The translations under genes and the position numbers were made by a program. This document shows positions 1-13,112 of a stretch of DNA of 64,000 nt, one piece after another. How positions within the stretch are numbered: position 1 is the first letter of the stretch; the number at the start of each line of letters is the position of its first letter. The stretch comes from Progne subis subis (Eukaryota > Chordata > Aves > Passeriformes > Hirundinidae), in assembly GCA_022316685.1 (NCBI GenBank), contig JAKJHU010000005.1, positions 15,974,707 through 16,038,706 on the forward strand. The letters run 5' to 3'. Under the pieces are notes generated by a model. That model saw nothing but the letters and a program-made list of their open reading frames with translations. It was not told the DNA's origin and ran no database searches.

Positions 1-3000
1 GAACAACAGAAAAAAAAAAGATAGGTGAGTATGTGAACGAGACAGTATGCAGGCTTTTCATCTGCTTCTTCTATTTAACAGTATGTTCAGACATTTTTAC
101 ATTTAAGAAAATAACTTTTGACTTCCAATTTCTGTAACAGATGAATTAACTTCCATGTTTGCACTCTAACATGCATACATATGTCCGTGCATGATCACAC
201 TAACATACAAACATACAGATGTTTTCCAAAGCCAAATTCAAGTTCTTTTGCTTGATATTATCCACATTCACACAGGGTTGCTGCTATTTGATTTGCTGTA
301 CCATTTAACAAGATATACTTTTATAAATCTCAAATTATCTTGGAAAAATTCTTTGGCAAGAACTATTTTTTTAATTCAGGAATTTAAAATATTACTTGGT
401 TTATATACCCTTTTCAAATTTACATTTGATTTACTTTAGAAGAAATTGTAACGGCACAAAAATTACTGAGACAGTCAAAAGCTGTTTGGATGAAATGCAT
501 TTCAGAAAATAGGGAACAGACCAAGAAAAGAAACATGTAACTGGATCCTGCTGCTTGCTGACCACAGGCACAAAATCGAAGAACTTACTGGCTGTAAGAA
601 TTTGTCATACCTTTCTTCCAAAGAGGCTCCCTACCTATTGCAGATCCCTATGGCTGTAAATGCCTGTTTACAGCTGGACTAAATTGCCTTGCTCTTTCTT
701 TCCTGGGACTTTGCTTGCTGCTCTAGGACAATAAAACAGCCCTCCCAGAGTGAACCCCGGCTGAGCTTCCCTGAATGAAACAGACATTTAAGGAGCAGTA
801 ATCCCCATGCCAGCTCCCACCGTGGCCTCTGCGCTGCTGCTCTTGCTGCGTGGACCCCACGGCAGGAACAGCATCTGAATACAACAGCAGCACATGCACA
901 TGGGTTCCCTGAAGAAAGTTTTAATCACAGTTCATTCACAAAAACCAGTCTGTTCAATTCCAAGTGCATTAAAAATAATACATGACGTTGCAGAGACAGC
1001 GAACTGTGGAGGAGGTAGGACCGATGCTTTAGCATATTTACATTTCAGCATTATTTGTTCCAAATGCAGGTCTAATCAACTTAGAAATTAAATAAATGGA
1101 TTTGAATTAAGTATTAGGAAAATAAATTTATTTTATTGTATCCTCAGTTTTTGTAGCCTAGGTATAATTAATTTGAAGACAACTTATGTCTAGACACCTG
1201 TCTCAGCCTACTGGCCTTTAAGTATCTCTTATAAATATGTTATTGAATAACACACCAAGGAACTGCTCAGAGATTAGACAAAATGTGGTATATGCAGCAC
1301 AGTATAAAATGACACATTTTAGTTCTTACAGTACTTAACAAGTAACCTCCTGTGTTAAACAAAAGCTGCTCCTTTCCTTGAAAGAACCTGATGAATCCAG
1401 TCCTGTTACCTATATAAACTTCTGCAATCTAGAGCCACCATGAACAAATACCTTGTTCCAAAAGCAAATTTGAAACTGCTACTACAGAAATTAAAATCAA
1501 ATCTCCTTTTCAGAACAAAATCAGAATGGGAATTAATACTCATTTATATTTCCCATTTTATCACTAAACAACATTTGCATCAATATTGCAAATTAAAATC
1601 CATCATAACCTTACCTCAGTAGTCTCTGAAGAACACAAACCAATTCCCCAGATATGCAAAGTCAGTTTCCAGGACAAAAAAAGAGAAGAGAATATCTGTT
1701 ACGTTTCACATTAATTAACTTCCACTGTAGAGCAGCTAAGGTGCGCAGGCAGGTTTTTGGACCAAAAAGCTTTTGCATCAGTCAGCTAGGATTTTTTAAA
1801 CTCAGGAAAACTGAAGACACTTTGTTCTTCCTTGAACTGTCATGCCGAGCCTAGCACAGTCCAGTTACTTAAGTTAACTAGGAGGAGATCTAGATAGTAA
1901 ACAAGCTTGGCTCTGTCCAATGGCTTTCCACACCCTCCTGTTTATAGTAAGATGACTTGCATTCAGAGGTCACCCCATCAACAGCTCCTGTCTTTCAGTG
2001 GGTATCTAATGTGCTGCATTTATCCCAAGGCTCTTTTAATGAAACCACCTTCCTGGTCCCTGCTCGCCTGCTGTCGCTATGACACATCTGCTCCTTATTG
2101 TGCAAAAGCCCTATTAAGCGTTAAAATATACAGAAAAGTCATACCTGGACATATATTCTGCAAGTAATTCAGGTATTTATAAGTGCTTACCTTGTCTGTG
2201 AATATTAGCAGCAGAAAATCTTTTTAAAGATCAAAGAATTTTGCCAGCAACATTCATCTTGTGAATAAAAGAAATTCAAGAGGAAGGAAGATGGATGTCA
2301 TTGTTTGATCTGGATTTAAAACTTTTACAAATACTCCCCAGAAGGATAATGCATGTGTCTGTGCCAGATAATATTTACTTGAATATGTTAACATGCTGGA
2401 AACAAGAGATGAGGAGTGCCCTCGAGCTCTGCTGTAAAATGATACAGAGCCAAGAAAAACAAGGGTCAAGTGCCAGGACCCTAGTGAAAACACCAAGTGA
2501 GTTCTGGGCTGAAAGAATACATGGAATTGATGGTTCTTAAAAAACACAGTACATCCACAGCAGTGTACAGCCTCCTAGCTCTCTTTTTTTCGGCATACAA
2601 GTGCTACTGGTTACAAGAGGTTTGTGATCCAATTGGCAATTGTTGTTTCCTTCATACAGCACTGCAAACCAAAAGAATAAACCACCTCAAAATTGCTTAT
2701 TACAACAGATAGGTCTAAATTAACTGTATCTTAAAATGAGGACAAGAAAATGGTGTTTAGTACTTTCTTTCAGAAGTCTTACAAAAATAAGAATTCCAAA
2801 ATTCTGCCAGTATTTTTCCTCACTCCTTAGCCACTGGGCAGCACTAGGAAGTTCAGCCTTGTTTCAGTGGGGATGTGAAACTGAAGATGGCACTCTCTCC
2901 CCATGCAAACACAAGCCTGACTGCTGCTCAAAAATATTCTTTGAGTGAAAGTTACACCTGTAGCACATTTTCGGCACCATTTTTTGTCACCACTGCAGCA

Positions 3001-5757
3001 TCAAAATGACAGATAGCAGCTTGGCTCTGCTAAAGCTAATAAAACATGATTGATGAACTGGGCTAGAAAGCCATGCCAGTTCAGATTAGGATATTTGTGC
3101 CATCATTTGATGGGTTCCACTCTTTATTATTAGAATGGACTCTCAGGACTATAAGGGCCACAAATAAATACATCCATCCAGACTCCCTGATGCCTTTTTT
3201 TGTACTTAAATCTACCAATGAAGTTTAAATACAAAAGTTTTTTCATGTGAAATCTCGCTCAATTATTATAAAATACTTGCCCTTAGAAATACAATATACT
3301 TCCTTAAACAGGTGCCTGCCAGCTGCTATAATCTCATGCACTGAAATCCAAGTAATCCTCATTTTACTGCATTATGTGGTATAATGAAGGCCCACCGTCT
3401 TTGACAATGAAAACCCACTGAAGCATATTTAAAGTAGTGGGGAGAGCATAATCAGTGTTCAGCTGTTGTTTTTGACATTAGCTTTGGGCATAACCTCATT
3501 CTTAACTGCTGAAACAACACATCGGATGTGGAAGGTGCCTAGTCAAGACTGGTTGAGGCTTTCAGCACCAAAATAAAGGAAAAAGCTATTATAAAAAATG
3601 CTGCAAAAGAAGTCTGAAAGCATCAGGATGTACACAAACAGGGGGCTCCAGAGCTCCAATCCTACTCAATGAATTGCAGAGTCCTCAGAGTAGTGGAGAT
3701 AAGGAGTAGCAGATAGGAACAAAATTTGTCTCTTCTCCCAGGCATCAGGCAGAGGAAAACCAGCCTGGGCTTGGACACCACCAACAGTTAAGGAGCACAC
3801 CACCGCTCCTCTGGCCACCTCTGTGTGCAGGAAGTCCTCACTCAGCAGCTTCAAACCAAAGCAGACTGTTTGCCACTCCCTGCCACCGCTTCACCTCTGT
3901 ATTCCCGTCTTCTGTCACACAGAAACGCCAAGAACAAAAGGACCAAAGAAACAGCCACCAGCCTTCCTCCTTTTCCCAGCTACACAAGACAATTTTATTG
4001 TTTCTTGGGTCTGGATGCCTGGTGGCAAAGTACAGTCCCACACACTTGTGAAGGTGTTTATCATCTATGCCACAATTTGGTGCGCAAACTAGTAGCGTAA
4101 AGAGACAACCAGAGAAAATTACTACACCTACAGCATGTGCTCCTTTCTCAGAATGACTGATAGGGAAAACACTGTCCCAACATGCCTGTGATGGATTAAC
4201 TTCTCTGCAAACTGCGATTGTGAAGGGGGAGGTGTTTTTTATTGACATGTAAATCAGAAGCTTCTTCATGCCCTTTATTTACAGCATCATTATAAGGACA
4301 CAAATGTAACAGAAAGGAAAACAGCAGACATTAGCAAAGAAAAATTGCAGTCATTTCAGAAAATATGAAAGCATGAAATGTTAAGTATTTTGAATTTCTC
4401 AGTTCTGTAACCAAAACTGCTTGGTTTAGAGCCACAGTAGTGAAAATAACTTCCGAAGTTATTTTTTCCTGTTCTAAACTTTGTATTAGATGCTGTTGTT
4501 CACTGTTTGCCTGCAAAACAGAGAATACCAAACCAAAAAGAAAACCTCCTAGGCAAGCCTTTATATTTTAAGCAATGTCACAAACTGACATTGCCAGGTT
4601 GCGAGTTGCTTTTTTACTGTTCCTTCAGATTTCATTATAGGATGTGAAGTATTTCACAATGTACACTGCAGGGAAAAACAAACAGCAGCAGCACATTTTG
4701 TTGCCATTGAGCAACCTTCTCTAATACATCCTGAGAACCACCACAAGCATTTCCCATTTTGAGTCAGTGTATTTTTCAAGCAACAGAATGATAAAAACCA
4801 CAAAAAAAGAAGACTGTAAGTAGAGATACTTTCAGAGAAAGGGATGCCTGTGAGACCTTGGCTTGGTCAACACTTTTGTAACTGAAGATCCAATTCACTG
4901 ACAAGTAGGTATGTTCCTGAATTCTTTAGTAGAACTTGCATTCAGAGGGTTTGAAGATGCTTTGCTCAAGAGGATTGCAACACCCTCTGATTCTCCCCTC
5001 TTTGGGGTCTGTCCACATTTCCCTGGCTGGCTGGCTCTGGTAAGACACAACAGGCCCTGGGGGTGGCAAATTTCAGCCATAAAATGGATGATGGTGTAAT
5101 GGCACCTCCAACATGCCTAGCTTTTTCCAAAAAACTAACTCAGCTGCTTTTACCTTTTCTTGTTAGTTTGTATTCTTAGTTCAAAGATAAAATGACAAAT
5201 TCCCAGATGAAAACTACTGTGCTTTTTCAAGAAATTTAAATTAGATTTAATCTCTCCAAGATGGCTTTGTTGACTTGTAACTTTTGTTTCGTTTGTTCTA
5301 TCTGAGCTGTATTTTCAGAAATTCATCAGACTTTATGGAAAGAAAAACTGTAATGTGAATTTCATTTCATTAGTGCCTCCCACCTGCTCCAGGACTTGTT
5401 TGTAAAATCAAGGGATCAAAATAAAATCATTCAAATTCTAATATCTGTATCTACACATGATGCAGTATTTATTAAGACTCTCCAGCCGCCACCACTAAAG
5501 CTGTGTTTTGTTCTGCCTGTGCACTGACCAGCCTGAGGCTTCTAAGAGCAAAGTCTGTGGTTCCATCACCATCCCCACCAGTTTCCCTCTCCTTGCTCAC
5601 CTTGGCCTTGACTCTTCTTGGATACAGAGAACAATAACATAACAGTGGATACTAGATGGATTTAAAAACAAGAACTTTTTTCACAACTGAAACTGCTTTC
5701 AAAAACTAAAAACTGAGTAAGTCTCAGAAAAGAGATTGAAAACAGATGGAAAGAAAG
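1..5757. other. AT-rich non-coding stretch
   Basis: No gene is supported here. The open frames are short, and nothing in them resembles a known protein. Strong donor-like words occur on the minus strand near 1616 and 2193, and one on the plus strand near 25. None is paired with a convincing acceptor and a long frame. The block at 3030-3175 is listed separately as a possible conserved element. The likely status is intronic or intergenic DNA of the transcript that starts in the CpG island at 58-61 kb. Confidence 0.6.
3030..3175. promoter_or_regulatory. Candidate conserved non-coding element
   Basis: This is a repeat-free block of mixed composition with no open frame. It contains TGATTGATGA, ATTTGATGG and TTATTATTAG-like cores, such as homeodomain and TALE-type factors bind. 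The texture resembles vertebrate conserved non-coding elements. Conservation itself cannot be seen from a single sequence, so this is an inference. Confidence 0.22.
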
Positions 5758-5778
5758 ATCTGTGATTCTATGATTCTA
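5758..5778 (+). repeat. Possible CR1 3' tail remnant
   Basis: The string GATCTGTGATTCTATGATTC matches the terminal microsatellite of avian CR1 LINEs in plus orientation, a few ATTCTATG-like units. No CR1 body is readable upstream, so this is either a very short insertion or a chance occurrence. Confidence 0.4.
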
Positions 5779-8216
5779 AATCTCAATAAAATAATTGAAA
5801 ACCTGATGGAAGCCACATAAATTTTAATTTCAAAGAAGAAACAGACAACTGAGCATATCAGATTTTCAGTGGTAACTGAAAAGGTATATAAACATAAATA
5901 AGAATTACACATAGGAAACAAAAATTTGTAAGAGCAACAAACTGTACATATTTACAAATAACATTCCTGAAAGAGCTTCAAAACACCACTTTTTAAATAA
6001 AAGTTTAGAGGTCTTTCTATTTCACCTTCTGTTTTCTCAGCACCTGTAATTTCTGTTTTATTTCTGCAGTCTTGCAATTCAGCCTTTAAACCAAAATATC
6101 AAGCCTTCAACTTGAAACATTAATGACCAACACAATAAAATTGTTGCAACCGGCAACAAAAGATTTTGTCTCCATCTCCATTACTTCCACTGGTTTCAAT
6201 GAATCTTTTTTCTAAAAATTACTCATTTACCAGTCATTTACACCTGCCATTTTATGTATGTGTGATATTAATTCTGATTTGAAATAAACAAATAAATAAA
6301 ATCTGAGCTTTCCAAAATGCATGTCAAGTTCAAGGTGAAAACTTTCAGAAAATATTTTGCCTATAATTTGTCCTTAGGAAAAGTTGATATATGATCCCCT
6401 GTCTCTAAAAGGCATCCAAGGTAAAAAAATGGTAAGAGTATTCATTCAAATCCCTGCTAAATATTACATGTTTTTATCACCACATTTTCTAGGGTTACAA
6501 TCAAGTTGAGTAATGTGTTCAGTGATCAGTGCTTATGCACAAATATGATCTCAACCCTGAAATCCTAATACTAGTTTTATTTATGGCTCTAGAGTCAACT
6601 CTAGAGTAATCTTCCAAGTTTATTTTATGACAAAATAAAAAGTTTAAGTAAGTACAGGAGAGACTGTATGTGAAAGTTCAGATGCAGTTTCAATTTTTGA
6701 AGTGAATCTCAAAAGCTGCAAGAGAAGGAAGACCTTGAACCATTTAGAGTTTTTTTCTTCAACTCCTTATCATCAGACCCATTTTCCAGCCTTTTAACCC
6801 TTAAGTGCTCGAAGACTCTCAGTGAGAGCATCTGCATATCTGACTGCTCTCAGTCACGCCTCCTGTTCTAGGTAACAACCGGTTTGAGTACACAAAATGC
6901 AGTCTCTGTATATCTCTCATGTTTCCAGATGTGCACAGTGCTCTTCGCTGCCTGTACTGAGCACTTCTTTCAGCTTTTGTTCTGCTTCTGTGACAGGACC
7001 AGCTCGCCTCCCTCATCCCCCCTCCCTCCGTGTACATGCGACTACTACAGTGAGCACAGTCCAAAATGATGGTCCGAGGAACAGCGTGATAGATTTTTCA
7101 GATGAAACCAGGGCTGTATCCTTGCTTTAACTTAACTGTTTATTTTGAAAGCTGACTGGCACCTCCATAATTACCACAGACCTTCTCAACAGAAAGCTGG
7201 AGCAGTATCAGGCTGGAGACAACCGAAGCAGGGATTCCTACGCTGCGGTATGCAAACCACTTCAAGGTGGTACATTTGTGCCGGGACAGGGAGAAGTGGG
7301 AGCGGCAGCAATAGATCCCGACCTTTCTGGGCACAGTGCTAGGACTCACACTGTTTATTTGTGCCTGGAGCAAAATCTAGCGTGGTAGGGGAAGTGCTTT
7401 TTGCATGACGGAAAAGATGGTGTTTTAGGTTCTGACTTGGGAGACACGGGAATTAAGGAATGGCTGACTTTGAAAAAGATCTGCTATATGACTCTTTCCC
7501 AGTAAATAAACTCTTTTAGGCCTTCTTCAGTTTAAAGGATTAATAAACTCAGCAGTTTTTACTGAGGGCACTTCCCTTAATATGTAAGTATGTAAGAAAA
7601 AAATTCCATTTTCCTTTTTTAAAAAATATAAACTTTCAATGAAACAAGGTAAAATTTATGCATGCACTAAAACGAAACTGGTAGAAATAATAAATCTTAA
7701 AAAAGAAAAAAAAAAAAAATTGCCAGTACAGTAACTCTCTTAAACACAACCAGAGAAAAGTTCTGGCTGTGAGTGAATAAAGCTTATCTTTCATAAATTT
7801 AGGAAAGCCAGTCACCTTATATAAAGAAATTATTTTTGCTGTATACAAAACTTGAAAGGAAGCCTTAAGTAAAAAGTAACAGCAAAAATGAGTTACATGG
7901 TGAAAATTCTTGGGTTTCTTCATCCCTACATGTGGACATTCCAGGGGGATATGTAGCTTACTGGTCAGTTAACTCAACCTTTACTGGAAACAGCTTTTCT
8001 CAGGCAATTATGAAACACTGTCCTACGTATTATTAACAAAAGATATATCAAAAATATGAAAAATAAATTTAACTTTTTTTGATACAATGTTCTTTATAGC
8101 TTTTATGCAATGTGCTATGAATGTTTTAATAAAGAATCCACATTCTCAAAGTCCTGCTGAGCCATAGTAACTATTGAGGTCTCAGTCTCTTCATAAAAAG
8201 AGGCTAACAGCTAGTT
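5779..8216. other. AT-rich non-coding stretch
   Basis: No gene, RNA gene or interspersed repeat is recognised. Poly(A)-like runs occur near 7701-7717. The open frames of 60-95 codons overlap one another on both strands and are not protein-like. Confidence 0.6.
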
Positions 8217-8271
8217 AAAAAAAAAAAACCACCACCACCACCACCACCACCACAACAACAACAACAAACCA
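8217..8271 (+). repeat. Compound A-rich / (ACC)n / (ACA)n microsatellite
   Basis: A run of A grades into about nine ACC units, then into ACA units. It is a simple-sequence repeat and length polymorphism is likely. Confidence 0.95.
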
Positions 8272-9647
8272 CCTCTGGTATCACACAGCCACTTTTCTCC
8301 CAAAGCTACAGATGACACTGTAACTTTTATACAAGTTAGTATTTTACATTTTTTAGATATAGATCTGATACTAAAATAATTTCTTAAAAGTGTAATTCTA
8401 ACAGTATTTCACCATAAGTAATTGATAAATTTTCTATATTCTTTCTTGATTTGGGGAAGATGGTGCTGACAAATTTGTTCCCTTGAATGTCTATGTCTTT
8501 TTACTCATCAATGGAGAATTTGGACAGAAGTTTCCATTTTTGCCTTTGTTTGTGCTGGCAACTTTACCAATGGGAATTACAAAGAATTTCACAGCCTGGC
8601 AAAGGGAGGAGGCAACATCTCTATATCCCAAATTATCCAAGCTTTCAGCAGGTTGCTCCTTTTTCTGTTGAGCTAAACTATAGCCCTTTATTCCTTTCTC
8701 CAGTGGCAGCATACTGCTTACTCCTCCCTCTCTGCAATTTTATTAAAAATTCCCTTTGCTTTAAGCTATTCCATGCTGAAGCCTAAGTTAATTTTTTTTT
8801 ATTCCTAGGAAACACAGAAAAACACAGGGTCATATTCTGTTCTTTAGAGGCACTCATCATTTTTTTGGTGGAATGCACCCCAGTAATCTGGAGCAGAACG
8901 TGGATGGTTTTGCCAAAATATCATTGCATTAAAGTCATCACTGCAGTGGAGTGAGTGACTAACTTAGTGTTACTAAACACTACAAGCTTTTTAAATTTGT
9001 AAAAAACCTAAGAATTCTAACACTCCCTCAGTATTTTTCAGACATATAGATTTGCAATTGGAAATACAATGGTAGTAATGTCCCCTTATGATAACGCTCT
9101 CCCTGAGCAATGTATCCATCTAAAACTGTCCATGATAAAGTAACAAAATTTGACCTTTGTTGTGTTTTATTTTTTACCTAGTATTTCTGTGTCTAAGGTT
9201 TTATTTCATTGCATTCGGTTTTCTTCTCATCACACTTGCAATTCTGGTACAATCAATGGGGTTGCATTGCTGTGAGAACAAAATCTGGACCAGGATACAG
9301 ATTTCAACACTACTCTCCTCAAAAATATAGTGTTTCAGAGTTTTTACCGCAACTTCAAAGGTGGATCATCTTACAAGTGAGTAGAGCTGGAGAGCAAACA
9401 TCCTCCATCATCATAACAAATCTCTCAGCATCAGCACAAGCATTTGGAAGAACTACTTGTTTTACATCATCATCTCTATTTCTGGACACAAGTGCAGAAA
9501 TGAAAATAAGTTGCTTTTATCTACTAGTGAGATCTGCACATATAAATGAAGAATAAAATATCACAAATTATTTTGTAACATGATTCAGCAGCCTTAATGC
9601 AATCAGGTTTCTGCCACTGCCATGAGATCTTACTTACACAGTGCTTC

Positions 9648-9678
<31 letters not shown>

Positions 9679-12600
9679 TCCCACAGTGAGGGGTTTTTAT
9701 TATATATTCTACAATTTATATTTTCCTAAAACAGACTTCTAAAAGTTTTCATTAAGGTCTAAAGAGGGTTCTTTGAATTCCGCTTTTCCAGCTGGACTTT
9801 TCATCATATCAAACAATATCTTTTAAAAACTGAGAATAAAATGTAGAGACTTCAATTTATTTTTTTTTTTTAATTGTGCAGAGAAAGAAGTGAACTGAAA
9901 GAATGAACACAAGAAATGAAAGAATAAAACTTAGTAAATTTTTCATGCCAACAGAACTTCTGTCCAAACTGGGAGCCAAGTACTAAACCCAAATGGAACA
10001 CAGATAAAAAACACTGATGGTATTTCCTCATAGTACCTGAAAGCAATTTCTCTTAACTCTGAAAGAAATGTCATGATTCTGGTCATTGGCCCTACAAGGA
10101 GAGTACAAATAAACCTTTTTCTTCTTTCTCAGACAGCCATAATTGTGTTTTGACAATTTTTAGGATAAAAGGAAGTGGTTTGGAGATACACATTTAAGCA
10201 AATTACTTTTTTCAAAATATTGGTTTCTATGCCAATACCAGTATTCAGCATAATCTATTAAAAAGCATATGCATGTCATTATTTCTTCACATGTGAGTTG
10301 TTTCACTTGCTTTAGTAAGTGATTAATTCAGTGTGCAGTTAGGCATATGTGTAAATCACTGCATGAATGGAATCAGAATTGAAAAAGTGTTAAGTTTCTA
10401 CCAGGGATTTCAGTCTATTCTCCTTTCCAGATTTGTAATACTTCTTTTCAACAAACAAGACACAGCACTGTAGAATGTGCAATTAGAAATGAGACTTAAC
10501 TGCTCACACTTATTTCTAGAGATGTACAAACACCTTGAGATATTACTAAAAAAAGTATATAGTAGATGAAAATATTACTTCAGAGATTTGAAATACTTCA
10601 AGCACACATATATTAATTCAAAATGAATCAGCTAAAAATATCTTCAGTTTTAGCAACGGTTCAAGGGAATATTAGAAAATACCAAGGAGTATTTTAAATA
10701 ACTTAAGGTGCACAGCAGAGAGAGAAAATATGCAACTTGGCAACAAAAATATGTAGCTAAAATAAAGCAGAACTGTTTCACTGCAACAAAAATGGTATCA
10801 CCTATTCAGAGTGCCTGACTGGGAGAAGCATGTATGCAAAGTTTATGGTGAGTTGGCCCAAAACTCTCGCATCTGGACAGAGCAGGGCATAACCCTAACC
10901 AGTACCCTGTTACTGGGTGTAACTGCAGTTCTGCTTTCTGTCTCTTCTGTGAATGCACAAATGCTGTATTAAAACAACAGAGAGATAAAAGGAAAATTGA
11001 AACAACCTCCCAAGCGCATTTTAAAAAAAAATTATATGAATGCCTGGCTATGCCTGCACAGAAAGGCAGGGTAGGAAAATAGAGAGTCCCAAATGCAGTC
11101 TGCTCGCCCAGAATTCCTGTGTGAGAGTGGAGCAGGAACCACTGCCAACAGAAAAGAAATTGATTTTTTTTTTTTTCCCCCCCCTCAGTGAGTGCTGCAC
11201 TCCAGAGCTGGCTGAGCACTCAGTTTAGAAGATACCAACTGTGATATCTCTACCTTCATTCTCTACGAATTAGATTACCAGATTAGATCTTTGGGTGATA
11301 CAGGATACAATGACATGCTTATGAAAGTGGAAATCATTGATGATTTTTAAAGTAGATCCAAGGGTCAGCCCCTGGTCTGGTGAAGTTATGGAACAATCTG
11401 CCAGGACAAGACGTTCAAACTTACCTATATACCATATGGATTTGTTGTTATGAAAGACAAATATTTCTATCTGACCTAAACAAAACTACTGAATATTTGT
11501 GAATGTTTTATTTTTCATGAAATAATTTCAGGCATAAGACATTCATGTTCTCTAGTGGCAGTGAATTCCAAATTTTTATTATGTGTTGGTAGAAAAATGT
11601 TCCTTTTTATTAGGTTGAAATACATTTCAGTTTCTCTTCATACTCCTTATATTGCATCACTTGACCCACCGTCTCTATTGTACTCATTATTGCATACACA
11701 TTACTGCGCTCATCTGTCAACTCTATCTGTCACAGTCCATAAAGTAGGGTTGGGGGTTTGAATATATTTATTAATTTCCATTTCCCATATCTGAATTCTG
11801 TAATTCCTCCAAATCCTTAGCATGGTGAGCAAATAGAATTGAACACAAGGCATGGATTTCATTTTTTTCTTTACTGAAAACGAAGCCCAACACTGCGAAC
11901 CTTGAGGCTGATACTTTAGTTGTTAATTAAACAAAATCTAAATTTCTGGTTTCTATAATAAGATTTACCATGTAGACAAAAAGGGAGTGACAACCACAGA
12001 TTAGTAACACAGATTGCTAGTTTTTCAAGCTCAGAGGGACATATTGTCTCAGAGCTGGTTATTGAGAGAGGAACACAAATAGGACCTGGAGGTGCACCAA
12101 GTTTAAGAATAACTTAAACACCAGCTCAAAGAGGAATTCTAGAGGAGGGGGGACAAGTAGCTTGAAACAACTACCACCTCAACAGAATGTTGGGAATCAA
12201 ACAGAAATAGGAGCTGAAGGGCTGCTTCAAAGACCGTATGTGTGAATGAGCAACCAGCTTTGAGCATTTGGAAAACATTAACTCATGCCTTCCTTTTGAC
12301 ACTATGTGAAAAGATCATACAGCCTCCTGCTGCATGAAAAAAACTCTGTGTGTCTTGCTTTCTCTAGATGTTTATCGTATGTACCTCCTCAGCACAGAAA
12401 AAGATTAAATTATAGGTTCCTAAAAGCTGAATAGAATTCTTCATTACATCTCTGTTTTTCTGATAAAATATTACAGATTTTTAGATTTCATAATTTAATA
12501 AATGAATCAGCTGAGGAGTTCTTCATCAAAATTAAGTTAAACACAAGCCATTTTCTGAAGGCCATAGAGCAATTTCAGATGACTAAATCAACTCAAAGGG

Positions 12601-12720
12601 AATAAAAATGAGAATGAATATAAAAACAGGAGCTGTGTTAACAGTAAAAAGGCAGAAAATGGTTGCTACAAAAATGTAACAGTCTGAAAGATTTTTTAAA
12701 ATATACCTAGGAATTTTGGG
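8272..12720. other. AT-rich non-coding stretch with one (AT)n
   Basis: No supported gene. The plus-strand frame 9209-9556 (115 codons) ends near a strong donor word at 9378 (CAA|GTGAGTAG). Its upstream acceptor is only moderate and the peptide is not recognised, so it is not called. The minus-strand frame 10806-11219 is also unrecognised. Confidence 0.55.
9656..9679 (+). repeat. (AT)n microsatellite
   Basis: About twelve uninterrupted AT units are directly visible. Confidence 0.95.
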
Positions 12721-12801
12721 CACTAAATCACAGGGGTTTTTTACCTTTCAGTCGCTAAAACAGAGTTTTTGTAGTCGCTTCTTGGCCAAATAAGAGGATG
12801 T

Positions 12802-12912
12802 ATTGTTGATATATTATGTGAGCTTTTGTGAGATGCTTACAGCGCTGTAACTGAATTTCTTACAGTCTCTACTGTAAACATCTCACAAAAGCTCGCATAA
12901 TTTAGCAACAAT
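12802..12912 (+). repeat. Long near-perfect inverted repeat (hairpin; MITE- or pre-miRNA-like)
   Basis: The arms 12802-12842 and 12872-12912 are reverse complements over 41 positions, with about 37 Watson-Crick pairs and one G-U wobble in plus-strand RNA. The inner 29 positions (12814-12842 against 12872-12900) have a single true mismatch. The 29-nt centre contains a further 6-bp stem (CTGTAA at 12845-12850 with TTACAG at 12860-12865) closing a 9-nt loop. Outside the core, 12735-12760 and 12945-12975 retain weaker inverted similarity (GGGGTTTTTTAC on one side, TTAAAAACCCCC on the other). This suggests a longer palindromic element of roughly 240 bp. Two explanations fit: an old palindromic DNA transposon (MITE), or a transcribed hairpin feeding the small-RNA pathway. 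No transposase remnant is present. The inverted repeat is certain; its class is inference. Confidence 0.9.
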
Positions 12913-13037
12913 GTACAACTAATTGAATCGACATGGAAGAATTGGAGCTGAAGAGTGACTTAAAAACCCCCAAAATGAAAATCATATTTTCATAAAATAC
13001 AACTAAACTTCACTAACTTTGAACATAAATCAGGATA

Positions 13038-13112
13038 ATCATTATCAAAGAATGGCTTGAGTTGCAAGGGACCCTAATAACCACCTCATCCCTAACCCAC
13101 TGCCATTGGCAG
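13038..13112 (-). mobile_element. CR1 LINE 3' fragment, diverged
   Basis: The plus strand shows the reverse complement of a CR1 3' end: AAGAATGGCTTGAGTTGCAA, then GGGACC, then a CCTAACCCACTGCCATTGGC-like segment. The order and spacing match avian CR1. Only about 75 bp is readable, consistent with 5' truncation, and divergence is high. Confidence 0.75.

Noticed and set aside
1440..1622. Plus-strand ORF starting in a GCCACCATG Kozak-like context
   Set aside because: Only 60 codons, Leu/Lys/Ile-rich from AT-rich DNA, with no homology signal. A Kozak match alone is not evidence.
1617..1680. Minus-strand segment reading about LETDFAYLGELVCVLQRLLR before a strong donor (ACTGAG|GTAAGG)
   Set aside because: The peptide looks attractive, but no AG acceptor follows the pyrimidine tract and an in-frame stop lies just upstream, so no valid exon can be drawn.
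3838..4269. 143-codon minus-strand ORF
   Set aside because: It overlaps two plus-strand ORFs of about 90 codons, has no motif, biased composition or splice support, and fits chance in a locally GC-richer patch.
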